The notes under the pieces are model-generated. The model saw only the letters and a list, made by a program, of their open reading frames with translations, made no database searches and was not told the origin of the DNA. Of a stretch of 64,000 bases of DNA, positions 30,801 through 45,800 are shown piece by piece. The stretch lies in NCBI GenBank assembly GCA_947568835.1, contig OX387604.1, positions 3,948,001 to 4,012,000 of the forward strand. The letters are read 5' to 3'. A program made the position numbers and the translations under genes. The stretch comes from Protonemura montana. Taxonomy: Eukaryota; Arthropoda; Insecta; Plecoptera; Nemouridae. Within the stretch, counting starts at the first letter, position 1; each line of letters starts with the position of its first letter.

Positions 30801-33800
30801 TTATCTATTTTTGAGGACAGTTCAGAGGCATTTAGCAGTTAATTTCCCCATCGTATCGGTGATAACAAACATAAACTGAGTTATAACGAAAATTGATCTT
30901 CAAGCCATACATTAAGCCATTGCATATATCGCTGTCAGTCAGTATTACATCAGTAATAAAAATAAAAAGTCATAATTTACGACTTTTGTAAATCCATTGG
31001 TATGATTGGATTTGATTTTCATAGCAGATTCTAGCCGATATCAAATCAAAGTTTGCCGATATATTGGCTACTCCATTGCACTTCAAAATGTTTCACCTGG
31101 GTATTTTATTCTCGGACTCGGGCAGTGCGAAATAATCCACATTTCACTTCCACATGCATCTTTTATTGCTTGGCATCGATTCGAGACAAGCGATAACGTT
31201 CATTTTGACGAACCCTGCTTCTCCCAAAAATTGGGTATGCAGACCTTTACACGGTCAGACATTTGAGGGTCAAGATCTATTCGAAAAAATCAGAAAAAAG
31301 TGCTTAGGAAAAAGGTTCGTGGTTTGGTACTAAAACCAACTGTTTACACTTAACGTGACACTTTTCAAGAATTCAACTCGTCTACGTTCTTCAAAATATC
31401 AAAATTGTAACCGTAGCAACCAAAAACACTTTTTCTTATTATTCTGATAAATTTTTTCCAAGATAAGAAACATTTAGAAGGATTGAATCTCTGACAGGCA
31501 TTAGAAGCATAGCATTAGGTGCAAATCCATTGGGTAATGGTATATCCTAGCATAAATATTATGATCACGCTAAGGTTGGTATCGGGACAGGTAGTCTGGC
31601 CTATGGCCGCCCGTGGGAAACACATGGTAATAATTACATCATAAGAAATAAGAAACAAGTGTGAGCTTTGGCTATAGCTGGTGGATGGGTCAGGGGCCAT
31701 GATACGCCTGCCACTAAAGCTTGCACTCCACACCATCGGCGCTGTACTAACGTATCTCATCTTTCTTCTCGACTCGTGGAAATCTCACGGCCATTATTTT
31801 TATTTACTTCTCTTTTATTTCTTTTCAAATAGTCCGTGAGGTGTACCTACTGAACACTAATAGATAGTTCAATATTCTTCAAACAAAGAATTGCTTTTTG
31901 AATAAGAGAAAAATAGTTGTGTATATTTGAGGCATACCTATATGCATATGGGCATATGGCATGCCTATTTTAATATAATTGAACAAGTCGCTAGCTGTGT
32001 TAGCGTGAACAAGCTGTCTGCCTAGAAGGGAGACCATGGCGTTGCTGGAACAGTTCGCATACCAATAATTTAATTAACGGGACAATTAACTCGGGGAGTC
32101 CTGGCGACATGATTAGGAAAATACATCAAAGCAAGAAGAGATCGCTCCTAAACTTACTACAATGGAATTAAGACAATCACTGATGAATCTACAGCAGTCT
32201 ATTGTTTTTCTTTATCTTTTACATGCTAAACTAAACTGGAAAAGTCACCTAAAAATAAAACGAATCGATACCAATGGTCGTTCTCGCTTTTTAATACTCA
32301 AAGGACAGAAAAACTTTTTCTTCGCAAGTCAAAAACCGAGAAAGTATTTGAGATCCCCTTGAAATTGAGCATCGTGTCGAAATCTGTATCATTAATTCGG
32401 CGAGTCAACATTACCCGGCAGCTATAATCCACGCTTATTGAATATGATGTTCTGATCGATTCAGTTTATAGGCGATGAGACCAGCCGTTCTGCATGCTAG
32501 TACTTCCATGCCCAGACCATCTTTCCAAGCTGTTTTATTGAGAAGTCAGCTTCTTCCCTCTTTGCCTGCTCCTGAGTTCTGGCTCGAATATGAACTCAAT
32601 CAACAGGCTCGCATTTCATTAAAGGAAATACACGTTTGCCAATAATGCCTTCCACTTGAAAATAATTTATCTCTAATCACTTTTCGCGCACCACCGGAGG
32701 TGTGGAGTATCACTAATAACAACATTAAAGGTAGATAGAAGAGATACCATGAATAAATCAACCAAACAAATCAATCAAACAGATCAATTGATTGATTGAT
32801 TTGTGGTGTTTAAAGACGCACTGTTGTGGCCATGCGGTACTGGTCTAATGGCGTCGGTGAATGAGTGGATGATGATGAGGATGATAATGTATCTAACCTT
32901 GCCTAGAAGGGAAGAGGGGAAACCCGGTGCTGACACGTAGCCTACTCCTGTCGAACAGCAGCAAGGGGACCACAGGCTTAACGTTCCTTCCGAAGAACGG
33001 TACAAAAATCCATGCTGTCGAGAGGTTGATAAGCATGGCGAATGAAGTTGTTGTACTCACTTTCATCCCTCCAACCTCTCTCCTGGACAGAACAGGTCAT
33101 GTGTATGACGGTCATCCATCCAATAGCTGACCCAGGGCAGTGCTGCTTAACTTCGGTGAGCTCACGAGAACCGGTGTTTCAAACACGCCAAACCGTTCGG
33201 TGAAACGGATCAATCAAGTTGTTTCCGTGATGTATAATGTCGCAGTAAGGAGCAATGATGAAGAATGACGACGCACATTTGTATTCCACAACTTGGCTGT
33301 TACAAATCGAGAACTCGATATTATTTTTGGTGGGTTATTAAAATCGCTACCCATTTTCCTGTTGTACTTTATTACTTCTCATTTCTCCTCGCTTGTCAAA
33401 TGACATTAAAAATCCCATGAAATACCATACCTAAATTATTTTTTTATGCCCAACTCTTAATGTCAAAAAAAAATTGTTTGATTCTCAAATGACCACCAGC
33501 TATAAACGACTAACCAGCACATGACAGGACATGCAGTTTCATTATATATAATGCAGTGAGTGCAGTGAGTGAAGGCTGCAGGTGCATACCGAATGCAGTC
33601 TTTAAATGCCATTGCCTACAGAATTTAGGTTCGAATTTCAGAAAGGTGATTTACTGTGTGCTACGTGCTAAGGTATATTCAACGAACATGTTGACCTACG
33701 ATGGTGCCACTCGATATCAAATATCGTGGCAATATCGTTGAACATTTCGCCGAGTAAAATACACCACGTGAAATGCATTGCATGGCCTAATTAGCTCTAA

Positions 33801-36800
33801 TGAGCAGTAATTGAGAAACTTAAGTCATGTGCTGCAACCGAGCAGATATAATACCAGTTTCGAGTTTCGAATACCAACAGATAGTTTTGTTAATGTTTCA
33901 ATTCCGAAAATCATCAGGAAAAATATCATACGGATAAACCATGCAAAATTGAAAAAAATATCCAATTTGAATCGGAATAATGCTGTTAAACACATACAAA
34001 TGTGTTTACATAAGTTTCGATTTCTGACTTTTGTGAGCGTTAGTGCCAAATTGGCACTAACGCTCACAGTCACAGGTCCTAAGAAAAAACGGGGGGGGGG
34101 GGGGGGGGGCAAAATCAACTTGACATCAAGATATGCCCTATGCGAAGCGAGAATGAGCGAGAATGAGCGAGAATGAGCGTGATGTAAAGCGAGAAATAAT
34201 GCTAACAGTTAAATTGTGTGTTAATATTGCCTTACTAGTACTTACAGCTCTTCATACGCACCAATTTGCGACTGAGAAGAAGAGCTAGTTGCAAATAGAG
34301 CCAATATCGAATATGTGCTTTAAAACTGCATTGAAAAATAACTGAAGTGAAGTTTCTTTTACCTGTTAGTTCTTACAATCATAGACTTGCAGTAATTTGT
34401 AAAGCATATATGAGGGATTTGATCGAGATTTTTATAATGAAACACTTTTATAGTTTGCTCGAGTTTGTTTACCTGTCCATCCAAACGGCTAGAAACAATG
34501 TTAGTCTAGTCCCCCCCCCCCCCCCCCCCCCCCCCCAGCGTAACCTGTGACACATTATTGCATATTGCATATTGTCAAAGCAATGGTACAAAGAAATAAA
34601 TTGCCAATTACCAGTTGTTTTCAACAGGCTTGAAGGCAAATATGTATTTTTAAATCTTTGTGCTGCGGGATTTTAAAGTAGTTTGGTGAGTAGCGCTCCC
34701 GTGCGCGTGTCATTTTACTCGGATTGAAGGATCACCTTGCAATAAAGGAAGGTGTGCAAGCCGCCAGGTGTGCGTGTTTGTAAAGCAACTACCGAGAGCA
34801 GAGCAGTTGTGTTAGACGACCATATGGAATCCCACTGAGGTGACCAGATTCTGTACGATACAATCATTTGTGTAATGTCAATCTAATTAAAAGTTGCGAT
34901 CAATTCATCAAGTGCTTGTTATTGAAATTGTGGAATGAACTTTCAAACTGATGCGATCTGAAAATGAATGTTGACGAGGTTTGATTATATATTATTTTAA
35001 ATTATTTTAAATGGCCACTTGATACTCGCAACAAGGTTATATGCATAAAAATTCACACAACTTGGCGGCGGTGCCTGAATTATGCGAATTGTGATCATTG
35101 ATTGAAATTTTGTATCGACAAGAAACTTGAAAATCTAAATAAAGCGGTGTCTTAAATAAATGTATCTGCTGTTTCTAACCGGTGACCCTTAAAATGATTT
35201 CAGTAAATTATATTTTAAATTTATTTGAATAAAGAGCGACTGAACCAGAAATCACCACAAATATTTCAGGAGTCAATGGTTAGAGGAACAGTGTGGTTAT
35301 ATCCTGCATATTCTATCCCTTCTAGCATAGTCGCAGCAAAACAAAAAGCAGATAACCACCCTAAACGAACCTCTCTCCGAAACAACAACAGATGTGATAG
35401 AAATTAGATGAAATATTTCAGATATGAAATTTAAATTAATTTAAATATATGAAATCTCAAGCCACCACGCTGGCCTTTACAACAACCTAACATCGCATAT
35501 GTTGTATTATCATATATAATTCGGTAATTTTCTTACCTCGAGAATAATTTAGGTGAGTAAGTAGGGAATGGCCAGGAAGTGAAAAGATTTGTGATGGCAA
35601 GAAGAGCGGATACGTCAAGCTAAGATCATGGATGTAAGTGTGCTGTGCGTAGGAGTGAGGGGAGAGGATAGTTTAAGATGGTATAAGATGGTACAAGCTG
35701 GTATTAGTGCTTTGTTGGGGGTGGTAAGATTCTAAGGGCCAACCTTCCCATCTGCCTCTCTGAAGGACGGAACTTGTCATCAACGGATCATGCCATCTTA
35801 ATTTATTAAAGATTTAGGATGTACTACAAAATAAAATTTAAAGATTCAATGATGGCAAGTCCAAAACAAGAAGTTTTTAAATTTCTTTCTTATTAACATC
35901 TTTCTTAAAAATATCTGCAACAATGTACAATATTTTCACGCAAATTTACTTCGGTCATATGCTTCCTTCATTAATACTAACCAATATCATTCTAACCTGT
36001 AATTTTATTTAAAATCAGAAGAAGAATTCTTTAGTTTTGTCAAAAATCATTTGAAATTATAGGTTGTCGACAATGTTGTTCGGAACGGTACTGTCTTTCG
36101 GTATTCCCTTTTTATTCCCCAAAAAAACATTCCAATTACATGTCTTTATGTAAAAATTCCCAACGCCGAAATCTAGAAATAATAACCAACCCCTTGTTAA
36201 TGAACTACAGGTTTCTGAGGGCGGCCGAGACAAGATGGCGATACCTTCTTGGTATGTTAGTGTTTTGGGGTGGTATGCCATCTGATATCAGAGCAAGATA
36301 GGTTCGCTGTCCTGTCATGGCCTGCCAACCTTGTACCTTTGCAGGCGGGTGCCCAACTACATCCTGCCTCGACACAATCCTACTGAAACTTGAACCATTC
36401 CATAGCCATTCAAGACGAATTCATCTTGAAAGAACTTGGCCTCTAGAGCAGACATCAACATAATAGAGGAGCAGCTGCTCTATGCCACCGACCACGTGTT
36501 TGCTGTGCCTTCAATCTGAGATCTTCCATACCATGTCAGCCAAAGATATATCTGCTTTAGATGCCTGACCATCTGTAACCCAGAAACACATAGAGTATGT
36601 TTTCTGGGCACTATGCTCCAAGTTTAACAAGCTAATTGGAAAATTGTCAATTCAAATAATTAGTTTTCGAAATCTTGCTATTTCTTGTTGAAGTAGTGGT
36701 ATTAAGTGTCAAGTTTTCTTGTGTTTGGGAAGGTACGATTTCAATTGGCGACTGTAAGATATATTGTTGCTAATGCCAAATTATTAATTTTATTTGTTCG

Positions 36801-39800
36801 TATAATCATTCTTTATCACATTTTCAATTTCTGTCTTGACAACCAAACAGCTGATAACCAGTCGCAACCTTTGATATACCGAGAAGTACCAAGAAGAAAT
36901 AATCTAGAAAAGCTAGGCAAACCACATCGACAATCGAAGTAACATCTTCTTGTACCTATACTCTTAGCCTTAGTTATTTTTACCTCAAATTAACAATAGC
37001 TGTCTCGATCAGGCACAAAACAGCTGGTAAAGGCAAGGAATTACAGGCCAATGGCGCTTTTCATTTAATTGCATATATATATTTAGCCTGAACAAATCAT
37101 TTACAGCTACCAATTAATATTTGGTGAACCGAGAGCGACATATTATCGTGAACGAGCTCTTCATCAAAACTGTCTAATAATAGCGTATTCCTGGAAAATA
37201 TTCTTTGTCATCATAGGTAGAGGAAAACTCAGAAAAAATGATGCCATGAGCTCTATATGCTTGTGACAATTTTATTGTAGAAAATTGAAGCCACTAGACT
37301 GAATATTCTGTTTGGGTCTATATTCAATAAATCTAGATTTTTCTGGGCATTTTTGTTATATGAGGAAAAATAACAATTTTCTGAATTTGTTATTGACAGT
37401 GTATAAATAGGACTTCAATATCGGCAACTTTTTGAGTGAGTCTAGTTATTGGGATTCGCCCCTGGAGAGCATGTTGGGGCAAACCGCCAACGCTACAAAT
37501 ATCTTTGTTCGATTTATGAAATTCGCAGACCAATGTATAAGTTTTGATACAATTTTTGTCTGTGGAATGGAGCGACTGGTGTGGATGATATCCTAATCAA
37601 TCAAATCCGATATCCTGTCCTATCAATGATATTCTATTTCTATAACACCTAACCAATCAAAGCGTGTGGGTACTCCACAAAATCAAAATCAAAGAATTGC
37701 CCACAAACCGATGATTGTATTTACACGTGTCTTTTTGACATCAAAACAACGTTACGTCTGTTGGTTAGTAGTAGTTTAATCGTGTTGTAGGTTAAAGTGT
37801 ACATATTGAAAGTCACAGTTTAAACCTGAGAAAAAATTTCCAAATCCACAAATTGACAAGTTAAGACTTCTTTTGAAAGACGCAGTTTAATTAGGTTATG
37901 TTTATTTCGGTAACAATTTGATTTCCTGATCTAGCAGATGATTTGTGTATTGTGTATGTATTTATTTATTTGTCATAAGATCATTCACAACGATATAGAC
38001 ATTTTTCAGTTTTATGCATATTATTTTCATTATCCTAGTAACATGTCTAAATCTTTTTGATTCTCATTTATACAATTCAGTCATTGAGTAAAAGCACAGA
38101 TTGAATGAACAAATGTCTATGAAGAATTTTTTAAAGAATAGAGAAATTAAAGAATAAAGAATGCAACATTATTTGAAATGCACACTTATCGAAAGGAGTT
38201 AAAATTGGTGTCGGTGTCGAAAAGTCCCACTTTATCAGCTTGCAATTTTCAAAGAGATTTCAAAATTTTCAAAAATTCTTTACGGTAGTTAAAATGTTCT
38301 TTTTAAATAAGCCAAAATATTTTGATAAACTACCTTATTCTGGAATGCTGAATCCATATCCTCTGACCCAATAAACGTAAATGTAAAACATACCTTTGGT
38401 CCAGAATAAATCGTAAATAATTGTTATTTAATGAACAAATTCTTTTCGGTCTTATCAATTTCAGTCGATCGGATTCATGGCCCAGCGTTTTATGACATTA
38501 AAAAAATCTAAAACAGTTCCTCGGGCTAGATAGAAAAGAAATGCTTACTGCCTGTACAAGGACCCTAGAATATCTGCTGAAAATTAATGCTTTCAATTTT
38601 CGGTGGCGACCCGAGGAATCTGTAAGTCCAAGCAAGGAGACGGCATTCCAGCAACAGTTCTATGTTGTATTAGCATTGCTTGCTCCAAAGCTTCCAGAAC
38701 GCTTCGTGTCAACTCCCAGAGGCAATGTGCCGCAACATTTCTCCAAAGAGACATTATCAAGTATCAATTCTTTCTCAAGAACATTAAGATGTCATTGCAA
38801 TAAAGAAAATCCATCGTTTCGCTTTGCTATTCTGGAGTCGACGGCCAAATCTGCCATCGCTTGACATGGCTCGATGATTATAAATTGTCATTTTAAATTG
38901 CAGTCAATCATCGAATAGTTTTTCTATTGGCTGTCTGTGTCCCCAAAGCGCATTGCAATGGCAATGCAGCTACGATTAATCTTTATTCGGTCAACATTTT
39001 CTTCTGGACCTTCTCCCTTAATAACATGTTTCACTGGTCAACTAAATCAGAGGCTGCTAATTTAGGTACAAAGTGCAAAGACGGGCTTGTCCTACAAATC
39101 TTGTAAATATCAAAAAAGAAATCTGAAATCGAAGTACCTTTCGGTCGAAGTCGGAAAATAGGAATCGAAAATAATCGATACTTTCTTTTTGGAATAAAAA
39201 CTGGAATCGGAGTCAAATTTTTAATTTGTATAAGCTTTGAAATCAGTATCGGACTAAAGAAAAGCCCAAACCAATACAAATATCAACACGTGTTAACTCC
39301 CTCATCAGCTGGTTTTCAAAAACGATCGTAACTTCACAAATTATATTTTTTTATGGTATGCGACATTAATTAAATCGTCCGGTGCAGTAAAATTGGCTAG
39401 TCGAAATCATCTTTTATTTCTCATGGAATCTCTTTTCAGTGGAGATTCACACGCTCACACCCTTAATCCCCCCCCCCCCCCCCACACCACCACCTCTCAC
39501 CATTTACTTACACTCAGGGGCATTATTGCCCGTAATCAATACCCCCACCCCTCTCTATCTCCCAAACCCTCCCCCAACCAGTTCACGGCCCAAAGCACAG
39601 TGAACTTAAAGTTACAGATCAGCCAAACACCCGAACAGCATACAAATATATTAATGCATTCCATAGATCTGATCGGAATGCATATTACATCCATAGTTGG
39701 GGAGGGATATTTTAAAACATATTTTAGTGATCTATTTAAGATATAAGATATTTTTTAGTGATCTTCGAACTGATCGCGATCTTTTTATTCGATCGCGATC

Positions 39801-42800
39801 GGATTTTCCATGATCTTTTTTTTTAAATATCGTTTTAAAAGATCAAGCTCGTTTGCACAGTCGTTCCTTTTTTGGTGTATTTGACAGTGGCAAATGGAAA
39901 TATTTTCCATAGCTTTCAATTTCCTTCTAAGACTTGAAAGCGTTTCCAGGATTCCAAACGGTTAATAGTTTTAAACTTATATTAGTTTTATTGATGCGTG
40001 CAAATCCTGCTTATATATGTCCGCCGTGCCTGTCCACGACCACAGATTTTCTCAAATTGGGTCATCGAGATTCGAGGTCCCCTTTCTGCCATGTTCCACT
40101 GACCACTGTCCGTTGTATAACATGCAGGACATTTTTGTTTCTGGTGTTTACAGGCAGTTAATTTTCTTCTTGTAATCTCGACTATACGTCATAGTCCTCG
40201 TCGCATTGTGTTCTTACTATTTCTATATTAATATTGCATTTTCCAGTACCTATAGGTGCTAAAAATACGTTTTTTCCAGAGATCACAAGATTTTTTTCGA
40301 AAACGATCTTTTAAATGAACTTGATCTTTTATTGAAACGAAATTGAATTTGGACTTAAAAAAAACGATCGCGAACTTCGATCTTTTTAAAAGATCATTTT
40401 TTAAGACGATCTTCTCCAACGATGATTACATCAAAATCAATTTTGAAAATGTACACATTTTCTCACCATTCTGGGTTTGAATGTCGAATGTCCGGTTCTC
40501 GTGAGATCACTGAAGTTAAGCAAAACTGCTCTGATACAGGTATTGGATGGGTGACCATCATACACATGACCAGTTCTGTACGGGAGAGAGGTTGGAGGGA
40601 TAAAGGTTAAGACAGCAACTTCATTCGCCTTGCTTATCAACCTCTCGACAGCATGGATTTGTGGAGTAATCCTGATGTTTGCGTTGTACCGTACATCGGA
40701 AAGGACGCTAAGCCGGTGGTCCCCTTGGTGCTATTCGACAGGAGTAGGCTTCGTAACCGGCACCGGGTTTCCTCTCTTCCCTTCTAGGCTAGGTTAGGTT
40801 CATCATAATCCTCATAATCATTCGCTCGTTCACCGACGCAATAAGACCGGTGCCACATGACCAGATGTCAAAACAGTGCGTCGTTAAACACCAATAATCA
40901 ATCAATCAATTGAGTGTTCTCCTGCACAAAGTTGTCAGGTGACAACAAGGTAAAGCGCAAGGTACAAGTATGAGTAGCTACAAAGGGAGCGAGCAGCAAA
41001 CAAATTTTCACGTACACATTTAAGTGTATCATTTTCAAGTTAGCTTTATTTGCGACTTGGATTTAAGCTTGATATAATATTGAGATGGTGGAAATAACTT
41101 TTCATCTTCAGAAAGCGATGTTACGTCACATTTAAACTTATAGCTAAAAATCAGACGCAAAAGCAAGAATTTTCTTAGCATATGTGACTAATTTCGGATA
41201 CAAAAATAACACCACTAATAGTAAAATAATTAAGTTACTGTTGTGCTGTATTTAAATACGGGTTGAAATAGGTTTACTTTTCCAAATTTATTTAAATAAT
41301 TAAGCCGTTGGCCCATAATACTGTTAGAGACTCAAATATTTCATTAAAACACAACCAAATCATATAATTAAATAATATAATAATAAACACTATGCTTAAC
41401 ATTAAAAATTTTTCATACTATAGTTAGAATTATCATATATATATATATATATATGTGTGTGCAAACGCGCCATTATGCAATGTGCGGTACACAAGTGCAC
41501 ATGTGTTACAAGTGCAGCATCCCGCAATATATGACAGGTTGCACTTTCACTCGCCATGTGCTCTCCCAGTGCATTTAGTTGCAAGGAGGCTGCAGCTCAA
41601 GCGGCTGCAGCCTCCATTCATCTCGCCCGACCTTTGTAGTCTTTCATGCGCCCATTTACACACGCGTATACTTTGTATTCGTTTTTCAGCACGTGCACTC
41701 GTACAATTGAGGCTCCATCAATGCTCTGTGCTCGCTCAAAAGTGGTATGGGTGGGACTGGATTTTTTCTAATGTGGGAGATTTCTAGCTTGTGATATCTA
41801 TAAAAATGAATTCATTTCATTGAGAGTGAAAAAGATTATGTTTAATTCTCACGTTTTTTCTAAATGAAAATCTATGATTACAGCAAAATAGGCATCGTCA
41901 AGTTTTTCATTTTGATCGAGCCCAGTTTTTCATTTTTTATCACCGTCGTGTATTTTACGTTTTTTAATTGAGTTTATAATAAACTATGAAACTATTTGAC
42001 GCCTCCTTCATATTGGCAACGAAAAGGCGAGACAAAATTCTCTGCATGAAATTTAATTTCGTACGTTTCGTTACGATGTTGTATAGATTTGATATAGATT
42101 TAGGAAGGTAGGTACGTTCTTAAATTTAATTTAAAATGCGAAGTTGCTACTTAGAAGAACTCTGGAATATAGGGAGGTGTTTTTGACTTCAAGCTAATGG
42201 TGAAGTTTGTTTCTGTTATTCATTTATTTTATAGAAAAATGTGACGTCTATAAAGTATATATAACTGTCTGGGACTTAGCGTTAAAAAGTTTCCACTTGA
42301 CGGGAATAGCCAGAAGGTATTTTGGGGAATTCTTTGTAAAATACGAGCTGTATTAAACGAAAGGGTCAAGATATTGGGATCAAGTCGCCGAAGCAAGGCG
42401 AGGGTGGAGGTACTTTTTTGTGCTGTAGAGAAATGGGATAAGTGGCTTTATTATGTGAAACTTACCTACATTTACTTTTCTCGTTTGGGAAAGTGAAGAC
42501 TAAAAGTAAAAATCTCTCCGCGCTTTTCAAAACCACAAGACGCAGGAAAGGAATTTCTGAGAGTAAAAAAAAACTACCCTATTTTAAAAACGAAATAAAA
42601 GTTAATAGGTAAAGGACGCAGACGTAGCAGAGAGCACGCACGGTCCCCAAAAACCTATAAAAAGTGCCAAGATTGATGACAGAAAATTGAAATATCGTAA
42701 GATGGCAATATATTCTTTCTGTTGAAAAGGTGGCCTACGTATTACGTAACAAAGAAGCCAGCGTGGTCCTGTTATGAAGCTAGGGATAGCTTGAAAGATG

Positions 42801-45800
42801 AAGAACAGTTGGTAGGAATTCAGTGCCGGCATTTCGGAGATCCGTACGGCTGCGGGGTCTGGATTTAGAGCGACGGTGAGGCGGCCCATGGAAGACACTG
42901 AGATACCGATTGTCTGCCTTTGAAAGGAAAAGGAGACGCAGTGAGACGAGGTGCATTGAGGGTGAAATGAGGGTGAAGATGAATGCATCTCCAGTCCACT
43001 CAGAAGAAACTGCAAGGGAGATAAGCACAGAGCACGGAAAAATAATCTGCAATAGCTGGCTTCAAATAGCCTTCAAAATCTATGCTTAGTAATACACAAT
43101 TTCACTTTATTGTACCTATTTTAAGAAAATTAAATTTGTTTTTGGAGTCACACGGAAACTGTGTGCGTAATATTGTTCTGATACGTGTGGTTCTTTGTTG
43201 TTCGTTTTAGTTAAATGTAAATTCGATTGGAACATACTAACATTTGAGATGCTCCACGAGTTCCGGCTAGAATAGCAAGATAATTGCAGGAGCACTCACA
43301 ATTTTCATCAAATTAGCTAAAAGTCATGGGACGATGCGCGAAACGAGGTTGATTGCAGATTACGAAGAAACATTTCAGCGCTTGATATTTTTTAGAAACA
43401 ACGAACCCTAAGCTTTTCATATATTAATTGCGGTGAGATTTAGAGATAGATGAAAGATTAGGCTTCCAGACTTCCACTAAAATATTTTTTCTCTCTGAAT
43501 AATTCTTTTAACATCGCGCTTTATCGCTATAAGATGTATCAATGTATGTACCAACTAGCAAATTAGCAAAATAAAGAATGTTACTACACACACTTCGATT
43601 TAGCTAAATAGGCTTTATCTTGAATAAACAATATCAAAATTTCAAAATATTTAACAAATTAATCTCAACTCAGTGATGACAGAGGATAAACAAATATTTT
43701 ACAATAGAAAACAAAAAAATAATAATTGTATCTGACCATAATCTGTCAATAGCTTTCAACTTTTCATAATTATGAATTAGGAGTTACCACAAATCACTAT
43801 AGAGTAAGGTGTGTGAATAAATATCTCGGTGTTGGATGAATTTAGAACACGTAAGAAAATATCCTGGTCTACCTGTTAGTGATATCATAGTTGTCCGTGA
43901 ATGCTAGAAAAACCTAAGCTCTCCCTCAGGTAAAGTGGGGTATGGCAAAGACCGAGGCAAGCAAGGCTACGGCAATGTTAAGAGGAACAGCTGTTCATCA
44001 ATCTGTGTATGCGGTGCTAGGCACACCTGCCGTTTGCCGGGTATGCCTGGCTGCAGCCGCTCTTTGCCCTAGCAACTTCCTTTTCTTGGTTGGACCACAG
44101 ACTATACTCATCTCGACTCAAGATTTAAAATGTCTCGGTGTCATGATTTTATTAAGATTTTTATTGAGGAAACTGTTTTGGTTTCTTCACGTTTTAGTTA
44201 CTGACATTGAATGTGGTTTTCTAAAAATGTAGCTAAGTTTGCAAGCTATGTACTTGTCGTTTCAGCTATTGTTTGGATTAAATAGATTTCGTATTCAGTC
44301 ATTTTCCAATACGGTAATAAGGAAAAGTGCGAATATGTTGTTAAATTTTTCTTCCTGGATTCTTTCAGATAAAAAGCATGTTTTATTTTATAAAAAAATG
44401 AATCAAATACTTGGCCGGTGTCTGAAAGAAGTCGCGTGTTGCAAACTTTATTACTTGTGCCTAAATTTCAAAACGTACTCGTCTTTGTGCGTGAAAACAT
44501 TTGACAGAGACCAACCTGTTATGCACAAAAAGTGCGAATAAATAAGCCAACAAAATCAACAGAACAATACGGCTAAAACGTGGTATTAAATACACGTGGT
44601 ATCAAGTTATTAACCACGCATGGTATTTCACTTGGTAATATGTACACTTGCTATTCATTTTTAACTGCGCGGGTTTTGAATTTTGTGAAAAACACCCTTC
44701 TTGAGACTTGATAGTACAAAAATGTAGAAACTAGCACCAACAAAGTAGGCTAGATTAGGTGCATAATCATCCACATCATCAGCCACTCATTCACGAACGC
44801 TTTCAGACCACCACCAAAGGATTTTCAAAACAGTGCGTCGTTAAACTCCACAAATCAACCAATAGAACCAACCAAAACTGACCAAAAATGTTGCTTTACA
44901 TATCGAAATTTCCATCCACACTTTAAGATTTTAATTTCAGACATTTTCAATATTAGCAATCTTTTAAAGTCCCGTCTGAATCATTTCGCTCAATGACTGG
45001 AACCAAATGAAGCTGCTGAAGTCGCCAGAACGCCTTGAGTTTCAAGTATGAACCGCATCGAAGAAAGTATGGCCATGTCGTCAGTAGCACCTGCCGCTCA
45101 ATTCTCGGCAGCAACATGGTCAAGTCTGCTAGTTGTGCTGGTCTGCGCGATGAACGCTCGGCTTGGCTCGCCTCTATCTATTGCATCGGCAAAATCTATG
45201 CACCGATCCACCTCGAGATCCTCATGGTCAACTCATGGTCCATGTTGAAATGGATTTCAAACCAAAGCGAAGCTGGGGCTTTCCCAAATTTTTAACAAGC
45301 ATCTTATATCAATCACTTAAATTAATCATAAGTCTCAAAATATGGCTGCCGAAACCTATCGCAATTACTATCATACCTAACAAAACCTATCGTACCTACC
45401 GCAATTCGTAGGATAGTTTGTGATCTCTAAATCTAGTTTAATTTGCAACCAGCGATACTTGTTTACGAGTGGTCTACAATGCAGTCAATCGGTTATCGAC
45501 TTTAGTTACAGTGATGGGTACTTCGAAATGGTTTCTGATCCGGGAGACCGGTACATCTTGAGACAGAGGAGATTGTACCAATCGAAGACGATCAACGGGT
45601 AGAACGGTGCGCGTGCCGAAGTTACTGACCAGGCAAGCATTCATCCGAGGACCGGAGAGCAGCCGGTTCTTTTTTTCATCACCATCGAACCCTATTTAGA
45701 AACTTAATCTCCGTAAGTTTAATTATTGTCTGATTTTCTTGGTGGATATACCCATAAACAATGAAGACAATGTATTGTGGTCTGTATGATGCTAGCTTTA

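Noticed and set aside
38541..38864. 107-aa plus-strand frame
   Set aside because: No domain and no gene context; a second frame overlaps it.
40490..40580. 5S rRNA gene
   Set aside because: Only the promoter-box region resembles 5S; the 3' half is a shared SINE body with a simple-repeat tail.
42049..42075. Fragment of the foldback MITE (ATGAAATTTAATTTCG)
   Set aside because: Match of under 30 bp in AT-rich sequence; not enough to call a copy.
42602..43052. 90- and 137-aa minus-strand frames in a GC-richer patch of bib intron 2
   Set aside because: Two overlapping frames, neither with a recognised domain; a possible splice acceptor alone is not enough.
45035..45295. Three overlapping plus-strand frames of 66-86 aa
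   Set aside because: Overlap in all three frames indicates composition, not coding; no homology recognised.
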